This document shows, piece after piece, positions 33,401 through 41,588 of a stretch of DNA of 64,000 nucleotides. The position numbers and the translations under genes were made by a program. Location: the NCBI RefSeq assembly GCF_016907275.1, contig NZ_JAFBBP010000001.1:3834001-3898000 (forward strand), in the 5' to 3' direction. The notes below the pieces were generated by a model. That model saw only the letters and a program-made list of their open reading frames with translations, was not told where the DNA came from and ran no database searches. The stretch comes from Micromonospora luteifusca. GTDB lineage: Bacteria; Actinomycetota; Actinomycetes; Mycobacteriales; Micromonosporaceae. Numbering within the stretch: the first letter of the stretch is position 1; the number at the start of each line of letters is the position of its first letter.

Positions 33401-33778
33401 GTGACCGGATACCTGGGCTCGTACGCGACGCTTGGGCTCCTGCTGCTCGCCAGCGTTCTGTTCTTCGTTACGGCGTTCTCGGCCAACCGGGTGTTACGCC
33501 CCGCGCGTCCGGCCGATCCGCCCGGCAAACGGGCCAGTTACGAGTGCGGGCTCGACCCGGTCGGCGCGGACTGGGCGCAGATGCAGATCCGTTACTACGT
33601 CTACGCGTACCTGTACGTGCTGTTCGCGGTCGAGGCGGTGTTCCTCTTCCCCTGGGCGGTGGTCTTCGACCGGCCGGGCTTCGGTCTGGTGACGGTGGTG
33701 GAGATGGCGGTCTTCGTGGCGGTGCTCGCGCTCGGCATTCTCTATGCCTGGCGTAGGAACATCCTGCGCTGGACCTGA
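33401..33778 (+). CDS. nuoA: Orphan NADH-quinone oxidoreductase subunit A
   Basis: A 125-aa, three-TM complex I subunit A. The family signature Y-E-C-G-L-D-P-V-G-A-D-W-A-Q-M-Q-I-R-Y-Y is near residues 46-65. GTG 33401 lies 7 nt after TAAGCT, so it appears leaderless. No other nuo gene flanks it, so it is a solitary copy outside an operon and could be a paralogue of nuoA in the main nuo cluster. Confidence 0.9.
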   Translation: MTGYLGSYATLGLLLLASVLFFVTAFSANRVLRPARPADPPGKRASYECGLDPVGADWAQMQIRYYVYAYLYVLFAVEAVFLFPWAVVFDRPGFGLVTVVEMAVFVAVLALGILYAWRRNILRWT

Positions 33779-33845
33779 GCGTCGCGACCTCCGGCGATCG
33801 TGCCGGTCAGTACGGCCGTTCGCGGTCGGTTACGGCGACGACCGG

Positions 33846-34715
33846 TCAGGCCAGGCCCCGGCGGGTCGCCGCGGGCGGCCGGTCACCTCGGATCGAGGCC
33901 ACCATGTCCAGCACCCGGCGGGTCGGGCCGACCTGGTGGGCGCGGAACACCCGGGCGCCCAGCCAGGCCGAGACCGCCGTCGAGGCGAGCGTCCCCTCCA
34001 GCCGTTCGGGCACCGGCAGGTCCAGCGTCTCACCGATGAAGTCCTTGTTGGAGAGCGCCACCAGCACCGGCCAACCGGTTTCGGTCAACTCGTCCAACCG
34101 CCGGGTGATCTCCAGGGAGTGCCGGGTGTTCTTGCCGAAGTCGTGTGCGGGGTCGATGAGGATGCCGTCGGGGCGTACCCCTGCCGCCACCGCGCGCTCG
34201 GCGAGCCCGGTCACCGTCGCGACCACATCGGCGACCACGTCCTCGAAGGCCGCCCGGTGCGGTCTGGTCCGTGGGACCAGGCCGCCGGCGTGCGAGCAGA
34301 CCAGGCCCGCGCCGGTCTGCGCGGCCACCCCGGCCAGGGTCGGGTCGGCGCCCGACCAGGTGTCGTTGAGGAGGTCGGCACCGGCGGCCACGGCCTCCGT
34401 CGCCACCTCGGCACGCCAGGTGTCGATGGAGATCACCACCTCCGGAAACGCGGCCCGGACGGCGGCGATGGTGTCCACCGTGCGGCGGATCTCCTCGGCG
34501 ACGCCCACGTCCACCCCGGGGCCGGCCTTGACCCCGCCGATGTCGATGATCGCCGCGCCTTCGTCCACGGCCCGCTCCACCGCGCGCAGTGCGCTGTCGG
34601 CGGCGAAGGTGGCCCCTCGGTCGAAGAACGAGTCCGGTGTGCGGTTGATGATCGCCATCACCACCAGCTCGTCGGGGGCGAACGTGCGCCCACCCAGCCG
34701 AAGCGCCCCGGACAT
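33846..34715 (-). CDS. folP2: FolP2-like dihydropteroate synthase homologue
   Basis: A 289-aa TIM-barrel protein most like mycobacterial FolP2 (Rv1207). It shares V-M-A-I-I-N-R-T-P-D-S-F, I-D-I-G-G-V-K-A-G-P-G, N-D-T-W-S-G-A-D-P, D-P-A-H-D-F-G-K-N-T and L-S-N-K-D-F-I-G-E-T-L. True DHPS enzymes carry I-D-x-G-G-E-S-(S/T)-R-P-G, replaced here by V-K-A-G-P-G. Mycobacterial FolP2 is reported to lack DHPS activity, so a different pterin-like ligand is likely. ATG follows AGGAGG. Divergent from the DivIVA-domain gene. Confidence 0.85.
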   Translation of the reverse strand: MSGALRLGGRTFAPDELVVMAIINRTPDSFFDRGATFAADSALRAVERAVDEGAAIIDIGGVKAGPGVDVGVAEEIRRTVDTIAAVRAAFPEVVISIDTWRAEVATEAVAAGADLLNDTWSGADPTLAGVAAQTGAGLVCSHAGGLVPRTRPHRAAFEDVVADVVATVTGLAERAVAAGVRPDGILIDPAHDFGKNTRHSLEITRRLDELTETGWPVLVALSNKDFIGETLDLPVPERLEGTLASTAVSAWLGARVFRAHQVGPTRRVLDMVASIRGDRPPAATRRGLA

Positions 34716-34871
34716 GCCCGCCTCCTGAGAATCCGCACCGTCGCCGCCGCGTCGGCCGATCCCGACGCTAGTCCGTCGGCCGGGCGGGACTCCGGGCGGG
34801 CGTCGGTACGGATCCTGATCGGGACGGGTGGCGGGGTCGCTCCTGGCCGCCTGCCATGCCACGATCAGTAC

Positions 34872-35495
34872 ATGGGTCAGCTTCTGCTCCTTCTGGTCGT
34901 GGCATTGACCGTCGCGGCGGTGATATTCGGCGTGACGGTGCTGGTCAGTGGCCGTGATCCCGGCCTGGCGCCCGTCGAGCCTGATTCGCAGGCCGTGGCG
35001 TTGCCGAGCGACCGGCCGTTGCGTGAGTCCGACGTGGGTGCGGTCCGTTTCGACACCGGGTTGCGCGGGTACCGGATGGCCCAGGTCGATCAGGCGATGC
35101 GCCGCGCCGCCTACGACATCGGCTACAAGTCGGAGCTGGTCAGCGTGCTGGAGTCGGAGGTCATCGCGTTGCGTGAGGGCCGCACCGACGACGCGGACGC
35201 GCTGCGCGAGGCCCGTGAGCAGTCGGCCAGCAAGGTGACGAACGCCGACGTGACGAAACCCGACGTGGCAGAGCCGGGCGCGGATGTGCCGCTGGCCGAC
35301 GAGGCGGACGCCCCGGTCGGCTCGGGCGGCGCGGGCCCGCTGCCCAGCGCCAGCTCGTCCCCGGCGGATTCCGACGGTGTGGCACCGGCCGTCGTGCCCG
35401 CCACCGGTGAGCCGGCCGATCGTGAGCAGACCGACGGCGCGCCCACCGACGGCACCGAGCAGCGCGGCGCGGCGGTTCGGTCGGAGTCGGCGTGA
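34872..35495 (+). CDS. Membrane-anchored DivIVA-domain protein (Rv1209-like)
   Basis: A 207-aa protein: N-terminal TM (about 3-27), then a short DivIVA-type domain (R-F-D-T-G-L-R-G-Y-R-M-A-Q-V-D-Q-A-M-R). An acidic, Ala/Ser/Pro-rich disordered tail follows. DivIVA domains recognise curved membrane and organise polar growth or septation. ATG 34872 lies 6 nt after CACGAT (possible leaderless). The stop overlaps the SRPBCC start (GTGA). Confidence 0.82.
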   Translation: MGQLLLLLVVALTVAAVIFGVTVLVSGRDPGLAPVEPDSQAVALPSDRPLRESDVGAVRFDTGLRGYRMAQVDQAMRRAAYDIGYKSELVSVLESEVIALREGRTDDADALREAREQSASKVTNADVTKPDVAEPGADVPLADEADAPVGSGGAGPLPSASSSPADSDGVAPAVVPATGEPADREQTDGAPTDGTEQRGAAVRSESA

Positions 35496-35989
35496 CCGGT
35501 CCGGGAGGCGCCGACGATCTTCGTGAGGCCGCCCAACCCGGTGCCGGTGAGGTAACTGCCACGGTGATCGTCGACGCCCCGGCGGAGCGGGTCTTCGCCG
35601 CGCTGCTCGCCTGGGAACGTCAGTCCGACTGGATCCCGTTCACCCGCGTCCGCGTGGTCGAGGGCGACGGGCGCGAGGGCAGCCGGATCGAGGCCGTGAC
35701 CGCGGTGGGCCGGGCCACGCTGCGTGACGAGATGCGGGTGGTCCGAGTCGACGAGCCGTACGAGATCGGCGTGGTGCACTACGGCCAGTTGCTGCGGGGC
35801 CCGGGTGTGCTGCGTTGCACCCAGCTGGGTCGAGCCCGCACCCAGGTCGTCTGGCACGAGTGGTTCCACCTGCCGGGCGGGCGCGCCGGTCGACTGGCCT
35901 GGCCGGTGCTCTGGCCCGGCTCCAAGATCGGCCTCACCCAGGCGCTGAAGAGGTTCGCCCGTCTGGTCGAGCAGGGCCGGCTGCCCTGA
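35492..35989 (+). CDS. SRPBCC-family (polyketide cyclase/START-like) protein
   Basis: A 165-aa helix-grip protein. V-T-A-T-V-I-V-D-A-P-A-E-R-V-F-A-A-L opens the fold and a C-terminal helix (I-G-L-T-Q-A-L-K-R-F) lines the ligand cavity. Probable lipid or hydrophobic ligand binder; no catalytic residues can be assigned. GTG overlaps the upstream stop, so it is coupled to the DivIVA-domain gene. Its last 56 bp overlap the 3' end of the convergent desaturase. Confidence 0.82.
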   Translation: MTGPGGADDLREAAQPGAGEVTATVIVDAPAERVFAALLAWERQSDWIPFTRVRVVEGDGREGSRIEAVTAVGRATLRDEMRVVRVDEPYEIGVVHYGQLLRGPGVLRCTQLGRARTQVVWHEWFHLPGGRAGRLAWPVLWPGSKIGLTQALKRFARLVEQGRLP

Positions 35990-36827
35990 CCACGCCCGGT
36001 GCCGGCTGCCAGCCCGGCGCCCGGAAGAGATACCCGACGCGATGCCGCCAGGTTGCCGCAGCGCGGAGGTCCCGGGCGATCGAGGCGTACTCGTGGAAGG
36101 CCACCCGGACCGGGTTGTAGCTGCCGACGTTCTTGGTGAGGCCGTACACGCAACGCTCCCGCTCGGGGGCGGACGAGCCGAAGAGCCGATCCCAGACGAT
36201 CAGGATGCCGCCGAAGTTGCGGTCCAGGTAGCCGCCCTGCGAGGCGTGGTGCACCCGGTGGTGCGACGGGGTGTTGAACAGCGCCTCGTACCAGCGCGGC
36301 ATTCGGTCGATCCTCTCGGTGTGGATCCAGAACTGGTAGAGCAGGTTGACCGAGCCGCAGAACGCGACCACCGCCGGGTGTACGCCGATGAGGATCAGTG
36401 GGATGTAGAAGACCCAGCTGGTCACGCCGGTCCACGGTTGACGCAGCGCGGTGGAGAGGTTGAACCGTTGCGACGAGTGGTGCACCACGTGCGAGGCCCA
36501 GAGGATGCGGATCACGTGGTGGCCGCGGTGTGACCAGTAGTAGAAGAAGTCCTGCGCGAGCAGGATCAGCGGCCACGTCCACCAGACCTCGGCCACCCGC
36601 AGCGGGGTGAGCGTGTAGAGCAGCGCGTACGCGGCGGCGACCGGCACCTTCCAGAGCAGGTCGGTGAAGACGCTGCCCAACCCCATCACCAGGCTGGTCG
36701 CGGTGTCCGCGCCGCCATAACCGACCTCGTCGTCGTCGCGATGCAGCAGGTAGGAGACCCGCTCCAACACGATGAGCAGCAGGAAGGCCGGGATGGACCA
36801 GGCGATGACGTCCGGGAACTCCTTCAT
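35934..36827 (-). CDS. Sterol desaturase / fatty acid hydroxylase family protein
   Basis: A 297-aa integral membrane di-iron enzyme with about four TM segments. The His clusters are H-R-G-H-H (about 108-112), H-V-V-H-H-S-S-Q-R-F-N (about 121-131), and H-H-R-V-H-H (about 206-211). Members hydroxylate or desaturate lipids. ATG 36827 has GGAGG upstream; the longer frame is rejected. The C-terminus runs 56 bp into the convergent SRPBCC gene. Confidence 0.88.
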   Translation of the reverse strand: MKEFPDVIAWSIPAFLLLIVLERVSYLLHRDDDEVGYGGADTATSLVMGLGSVFTDLLWKVPVAAAYALLYTLTPLRVAEVWWTWPLILLAQDFFYYWSHRGHHVIRILWASHVVHHSSQRFNLSTALRQPWTGVTSWVFYIPLILIGVHPAVVAFCGSVNLLYQFWIHTERIDRMPRWYEALFNTPSHHRVHHASQGGYLDRNFGGILIVWDRLFGSSAPERERCVYGLTKNVGSYNPVRVAFHEYASIARDLRAAATWRHRVGYLFRAPGWQPAPGVVRAAGPARPDGRTSSAPG

Positions 36828-36964
36828 CGCGCCGCCTCCGCTCGCCGTCACCGGCCCGGGCTGCACCGCTGGTGACCCTGTCCTACCGGTCGGTAACAAG
36901 CACCATATGCAGCCGTGTGGCCGGTGGCAATGGGGTGTCGGTGCCATGCCCTAGCGTGTGCGAG

Positions 36965-37534
36965 GTGACTGACCTGGTGATCGGTGCGGACGGGCTGGCT
37001 CGCTGCGCATGGGGGTCGAGCACCCCCGACTACGCCGTCTACCACGACACCGAGTGGGGGCGGCCGCTCCGCGGCGACGACGCGCTCTACGAGCGGATGA
37101 CGCTGGAGGCGTTCCAGTCCGGCCTGTCCTGGCTGACCATCCTGCGCAAACGCCCGGCGTTCCGGCTGGCCTTCGACGAGTTCCACATCCCGACCGTCGC
37201 CGGTTACGACGACGCCGACGTGACCCGGCTGCTCGCCGACGCCGGCATCGTCCGCAACCGGGCCAAGATCGAGGCGGCGATCGTCAACGCCCGCGCCGCA
37301 CTGGAGCTGCCGGAAGGGCTGTCCGCGCTGCTCTGGTCGTTCGCGCCGGAGCCTCGGCCGGCCCGCCTCGCCTCGTTCGCCGAGCTCGCGCCGATCACCC
37401 CGGAGTCGACGGCGATGGCCAAGGCACTCAAGAAGCGCGGCTTCCGGTTCGTCGGCCCCACCACCGCATACGCGCTGATGCAGGCCACCGGCATGGTCGA
37501 CGATCACATCGTCGGATGTCACGTCACCCTCTGA
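36965..37534 (+). CDS. tag: DNA-3-methyladenine glycosylase I
   Basis: A 189-aa base-excision repair glycosylase. R-C-A-W-G-S-S opens the protein, followed by Y-H-D-T-E-W-G (zinc His and substrate Glu), L-E-A-F-Q-S-G-L-S-W and the terminal D-D-H-I-V-G-C-H (zinc Cys/His). It removes 3-methyladenine. GTG 36965 lies 7 nt after TAGCGT, so it is probably leaderless. Equivalent to tagA (Rv1210) in the mycobacterial gene order. Confidence 0.93.
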   Translation: MTDLVIGADGLARCAWGSSTPDYAVYHDTEWGRPLRGDDALYERMTLEAFQSGLSWLTILRKRPAFRLAFDEFHIPTVAGYDDADVTRLLADAGIVRNRAKIEAAIVNARAALELPEGLSALLWSFAPEPRPARLASFAELAPITPESTAMAKALKKRGFRFVGPTTAYALMQATGMVDDHIVGCHVTL

Positions 37535-37558
37535 CCGGCGACATGATGGGATGCAGGC

Positions 37559-38182
37559 ATGACGACCGAGACCGCGTACCGGGCCGGTGGGTCCGGCCGT
37601 GCCGACGGCGTGGGCACCTGGGCCGTGCTGCTGTCACCCGAGCGGTACGAGGCCGAGCGGCTCGTGCACCACGACACGCTGGAGCTGACCGGGCTGACTG
37701 ACGTTGCCCGACCGGGGCCGGGAGACCAGGTGGCGGTGCTGGTCGACGCGCCGCCACGGCTGGTGGCGCTCGGCCGGGTCACCGCGCCGGGTCAGCGCCA
37801 CCGCGAGGACCCCGACGACCCGCAGTCCCCGGTCGAGCCGGGGACACTCGTCGTGGCGTACACCCGGCGGGCCTTCGACGAGCCGGTTCCGGCCGACCTG
37901 CTGACGCTCGACGGGCCGGTCACCGCGCTGGAGCCCGCGGCCTTCCGGGCGCTGGCCGACCAGCTCGGCCCACCCCCGGCGCGGCGCACCTGGCTGGTCA
38001 GCCTCGATCTGCCCATCGAGGCGGGCACACCGGCCGAGGCGGTCCGGCTGTTCTGGTCGTATGTGCAGGAGTTGGGCCCGCGTGAGCTGCCCGCCTTCGT
38101 CTCGCCGGCCGGCGACGAGCTGGCCATGCAGGCGTTCGTGCTCGGCGCGGAGGCCAACCAGGACCCGGAAGAGGACGACTAG
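37559..38182 (+). CDS. Conserved hypothetical protein (207 aa)
   Basis: The N-terminal half (T-W-A-V-L-L-S-P-E-R-Y, then G-D-Q-V-A-V-L-V-D-A-P-P-R-L-V-A-L-G-R-V) loosely resembles an EVE/PUA-like beta-barrel. The C-terminal half is helical, with a short acidic tail. No catalytic motif was recognised. ATG 37559 is 24 nt after tag. The stop overlaps the convergent DUF1501 stop by 4 nt. Assignment to EVE/PUA is a guess. Confidence 0.65.
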   Translation: MTTETAYRAGGSGRADGVGTWAVLLSPERYEAERLVHHDTLELTGLTDVARPGPGDQVAVLVDAPPRLVALGRVTAPGQRHREDPDDPQSPVEPGTLVVAYTRRAFDEPVPADLLTLDGPVTALEPAAFRALADQLGPPPARRTWLVSLDLPIEAGTPAEAVRLFWSYVQELGPRELPAFVSPAGDELAMQAFVLGAEANQDPEEDD

Positions 38183-39420
38183 AAGAGCCCGTCCAAGCGT
38201 CCCCGCCAGTCGGCGAGCACCGGGCCCGGGTCGGTGCCCAGCACCTGTTCCAGCAGCGTGGCGTAGACGTCCCGGAAGTCGGTGGTGTATTTCAGGTCGC
38301 CGTCGTCGAGGTCGGTGAGGCTCGGCGGTGCGCCGTGCCAACCGCCGCGTACGCCCGCACCGAGCAGCAGCACGTCGGAGGCGGTGCCGTGGTCGGTGCC
38401 GTCCGAGGCGTTGGCCCGGACGCGGCGGCCGAACTCGGAGTAGACCGCCACCACCACCTTCCGACCCGCCTCGGTGCGGCTCATCCGGTCGGCGAACCCG
38501 GTCAACGCCCGGTCCAGCTGACCCAGCAGGACGGCCTGCAACTGCTTCTCGTCGGCGTGGGTGTCGAAGCCGCCCAGCGACACCGAGAAGGCCCGGGTGG
38601 ACACTCCCGCCTCGACGCACTGCGCGACCAGGTCCAACTGCGCGTCCAGCGGTGTGCGTGCCCCGCCGGTCGCCGTCGCCGGTGCCTGCTCGCCGTCCGG
38701 ATCCGCCGTCTCCGGGTCGGCGGAGTCGCGTACCTGGTGGATCATCTCGTCCACCGACCGCAGGTCGGCGAAGCAGGCGGCGGCGCGACCCCGGGCCGCC
38801 GACTCACCCGCTTCGGCGGCGGCGAACGCGGTCAGTGTGTCCGCGGGCAGCCCCTTGGCGGCCTTCCGTTCGGTCACCGGCACTGCGGCACCCGCGCTCC
38901 GTGCCCCGGCCAGCAGCGGCGGCAGCGCCGGCTCGAAGGAGACCGCCAGCCGGGGGTCGCCACCGGCCTGGTCCAGCCACCGACCCAGCCAGCCGGTGTT
39001 GCCCGGCCGGTCCGGCTGCGCGGTGTGCCAGATGTCCATCGATCGGAAGTGGCTGCGGTCCGGCTTCGGGTAGCCGACCCCGCGCACGATCGCCAGCCCA
39101 CCGGCGGACCAGCGCTGGTGCAGGCCGGCCAGCGCCGGGTTGAGGCCGAAGCCGTCGTCCAGCCGTCGCACCTCCCCGTCCGGGTACGCCAGCTCGGGGC
39201 GGGCCGCCCGGTAGGCGGGGTCGCCGTACGGGATGACGGTGTTGAGCCCGTCATTGCCGCCGTAGAGGGTCACCAGCACCAGCGTGCGAGCCTGCGGATC
39301 GCGGTCACCGGTGGTGTCCAGCAGGTCCCGCAGGCGGTACGCGCCGGCGCCGGCGGCCAGCGCGCCCGCGCCGACCACCCCACTGGTCAGCAGGAACCTG
39401 CGTCGGGTCTGGGTGTCCAT
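38179..39420 (-). CDS. DUF1501 Tat-exported protein
   Basis: A 413-aa protein. A twin-arginine signal (R-R-R-F-L-L-T-S-G) is followed by a hydrophobic Ala/Gly stretch, so it is probably folded before export. DUF1501 (sulfatase-like alkaline phosphatase superfamily) landmarks are T-L-Y-G-G-N-D-G-L-N-T-V, G-G-F-D-T-H, and E-F-G-R-R-V-R-A-N with D-H-G-T-A. ATG with GGAGGAG lies 14 nt after the DUF1800 stop, so the two form an operon, the usual pairing for these families. Function unknown. Confidence 0.87.
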   Translation of the reverse strand: MDTQTRRRFLLTSGVVGAGALAAGAGAYRLRDLLDTTGDRDPQARTLVLVTLYGGNDGLNTVIPYGDPAYRAARPELAYPDGEVRRLDDGFGLNPALAGLHQRWSAGGLAIVRGVGYPKPDRSHFRSMDIWHTAQPDRPGNTGWLGRWLDQAGGDPRLAVSFEPALPPLLAGARSAGAAVPVTERKAAKGLPADTLTAFAAAEAGESAARGRAAACFADLRSVDEMIHQVRDSADPETADPDGEQAPATATGGARTPLDAQLDLVAQCVEAGVSTRAFSVSLGGFDTHADEKQLQAVLLGQLDRALTGFADRMSRTEAGRKVVVAVYSEFGRRVRANASDGTDHGTASDVLLLGAGVRGGWHGAPPSLTDLDDGDLKYTTDFRDVYATLLEQVLGTDPGPVLADWRGRLDGLF

Positions 39421-39434
39421 GTCGACTCCTCCGC

Positions 39435-40733
39435 TCAGCTGACTGTGTATTCGGGGCTGACCAGGCCGGCGGCCAGCAGCTTGCGGGGCTCGCCGGCCAG
39501 CGGGGTGAGTGCGGCGCGGGTGCGCGCGCTCCAGCCGTCGACCACCAGCAGCCGGGCCAGCGCGTCGGGCCGGCCGGTGGCGGGCGCGGCGGCGAGCCGT
39601 GCCAGCACCGCGGGTGCCGTGGCGGCGGCGAGCATTCCGGCCGTCCGCAGCCGGGCCTGCAGCGACGAGGTGGTCAGCCAGGCTGCCCCGGCCGGCCAGC
39701 CGCCCACGCTGGGCGGTCGCAGCGGCACCTGGTCCAGCGCGTTCAGGCCGGCCAGCAGTTGTTTGTGTTGCTGCTCGGCCAGGGCGGAGGGTCGGATGCC
39801 GAGCTGCCGCAACGCGCCGACCATCCACTCCACCGGCTGCTTCACCAGCGTGCCCCGGGTCTGCGCGAAGGCCGGCGACGAGAAGATCGCCCGTAGGGTC
39901 GCGATGGTGTCCGCGCCAGCCAGGCCCTGCGGTGCCGGAATGTCGGTGCCGGCGTAGCGGAACCAGAGCCGGCCGGCCACGAATGTCGCCGCTGCGGGCT
40001 GGGCGGCCAGCAGCCCGGCGTACGCCTCGGCGTCGAACCGGCCGCTGTGCCCGAGGATGGTCTTCTCGCCGGGGTCGTGCCGGCGGGCCTCGAAGCGGGC
40101 GGCACCGGTTCGCCGGTCGACGACCCAGCCGGTCAGGGCCCGCGCGCCGGCCTTCACGTCGGCCTCGGTGTAGTTGCCGATGCCGAGGGTGAACAACTCC
40201 ATCAGCTCGCGGGCCAGGTTCTCGTTCGGCGCCTTGCGGGTGTTCTTCTGCCCGTCCAACCAGATGATCAGGGCGGGGTCGCGCACCATCGCGGCGACCA
40301 GCGGGCTCAACGGCCCACGTCCGTGACGGCGCAGCGTCTCCAGGTGGCCCTGCATTGCGCGTGCCGACTTGACCTTCTGCGCGCTGGTCGCCCAGTGCCC
40401 GTGCCAGAAGAAGAGCAGCTTCTCGGTCAGCCCGTCCTCGGCGGCCACCATCCGCTCCAGCCACCATCCGGTGACCTGCTGGACCTGCTTGCGCCGCTCC
40501 GCGTTGGCCTGCTGCCGCTGCTCGCGGGTGGACTCGCCGGTCAGTTGGGCGTACGGGTCCGCGGCCAGCACCGGAGGCGGTGTGGCCGCCGCGCCACGGT
40601 CGGCTCGGGCCGGGGTGAGCAGGCGGTCCAGGGTGGCCGCCGGCCCGGCCCGCTCGGCGGCGTCCACCTCGTCTGCGGTCGGCCCGAAGGTGGCCCGGCG
40701 CAGCAGGTGCGCCACCGCTTCACGATCGCTCAT
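39435..40733 (-). CDS. DUF1800 family protein
   Basis: A 432-aa protein with the DUF1800 opening H-L-L-R-R-A-T-F-G-P-T and the internal N-E-N-L-A-R-E-L-M-E-L-F-T-L-G-I-G-N-Y. No signal peptide is apparent, unlike its DUF1501 partner, which may carry it out through Tat as a complex (inference). ATG 40733 lies 8 nt after TAGCGT, so it probably has its own leaderless promoter rather than read-through from the enoyl-CoA hydratase gene. Confidence 0.87.
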   Translation of the reverse strand: MSDREAVAHLLRRATFGPTADEVDAAERAGPAATLDRLLTPARADRGAAATPPPVLAADPYAQLTGESTREQRQQANAERRKQVQQVTGWWLERMVAAEDGLTEKLLFFWHGHWATSAQKVKSARAMQGHLETLRRHGRGPLSPLVAAMVRDPALIIWLDGQKNTRKAPNENLARELMELFTLGIGNYTEADVKAGARALTGWVVDRRTGAARFEARRHDPGEKTILGHSGRFDAEAYAGLLAAQPAAATFVAGRLWFRYAGTDIPAPQGLAGADTIATLRAIFSSPAFAQTRGTLVKQPVEWMVGALRQLGIRPSALAEQQHKQLLAGLNALDQVPLRPPSVGGWPAGAAWLTTSSLQARLRTAGMLAAATAPAVLARLAAAPATGRPDALARLLVVDGWSARTRAALTPLAGEPRKLLAAGLVSPEYTVS

Positions 40734-40792
40734 ACGTGCCGACGCTAGGCGGCCCCTGTTCGAGGACGGTAAGGGCGGCGTGCGAATGGCGT

Positions 40793-41584
40793 TCAGCGTC
40801 CCTCGAAGACCGGTTTCTGCTTGCCGACGAAGGCGAGCGTGGCCGCCCGATGGTCAGCGGTGGCGCCGCAGATCGACTGGGCCTGCGCCTCGGCCGCGAG
40901 GGCGTCGGCGAGGGTGCCGGCGTCGGCGATGGAGAGTTGCCGCTTGATCGCCCCGTACGCGACGGTCGGGCCGGCGGCGAGGCGGGCGGCCAACTCCTGG
41001 GCGGCCGGCAACACCTGCTCGTCGTCGTCCACCATCCGGTTGAGTAGGCCCAACCGGCAGGCCTCCTCGGCGCGGACCGGCTCGGCCAGCATCAGCAGCT
41101 CCACCGCCTTGGCGTGGCCGACCAGCCGGGGCAACGTCCAGGAGGCGCCGGTGTCGGCGGCGAGGCCGACCTTGGCGAAGGCCATCAGGAAACTGGTGGA
41201 GGGGCCCCCGATGCGGATGTCGGCGAGGAACGCCAGCGACGCGCCCGCACCGGCGGCCATCCCACGGACCGCGGCGATCACCGGCTTGGGCAGGTTGGCG
41301 AGCCGGGCGGCGATCGGGTTGTAGTGCGCCCGCACGGTGCCCAGGGGGTCGCTGGCGGAGTTTTCCAGGGTGGCCACGTGCTCGCGCAGGTCCTGACCCG
41401 CGCTGAACGATCCGCCGGCCCCGGCCAGCACGACCGCGCGGCAGGACCGGTCGGTCTCCAGCTCGGCCAGGGCGTCCCGCAGCGCCTCCTTGAGCGGCAC
41501 GTCGAGCGCGTTCATCGCGTTCGCCCGGTTGAGCGTGAGGGTGACGACGGCGTCGGTCCGGTCGACCAGCAGCGGCTCGGTCAC
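40793..41584 (-). CDS. Enoyl-CoA hydratase/isomerase (PaaG-like)
   Basis: A 263-aa crotonase-fold protein. Oxyanion loops are F-S-A-G-Q-D-L-R-E-H (about 60-69) and R-G-M-A-A-G-A-G-A-S-L (about 107-117). F-A-K-V-G-L-A-A-D-T-G-A-S-W has Asp where many hydratases carry the second catalytic Glu, a pattern typical of PaaG-type isomerases. GTG start lies 4 nt after the PaaX-like gene, so they are cotranscribed. No other phenylacetate genes are present. Confidence 0.87.
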   Translation of the reverse strand: MTEPLLVDRTDAVVTLTLNRANAMNALDVPLKEALRDALAELETDRSCRAVVLAGAGGSFSAGQDLREHVATLENSASDPLGTVRAHYNPIAARLANLPKPVIAAVRGMAAGAGASLAFLADIRIGGPSTSFLMAFAKVGLAADTGASWTLPRLVGHAKAVELLMLAEPVRAEEACRLGLLNRMVDDDEQVLPAAQELAARLAAGPTVAYGAIKRQLSIADAGTLADALAAEAQAQSICGATADHRAATLAFVGKQKPVFEGR

Positions 41585-41588
41585 GTGT

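Noticed and set aside
33744..34871. Long plus-strand extension upstream of the DivIVA-domain gene
   Set aside because: It is antisense to folP2; the membrane segment begins at ATG 34872.
39421..40467. N-terminal extension of the DUF1501 frame
   Set aside because: It overlaps DUF1800 in another frame; the Tat signal and ribosome site fix the start at 39420.
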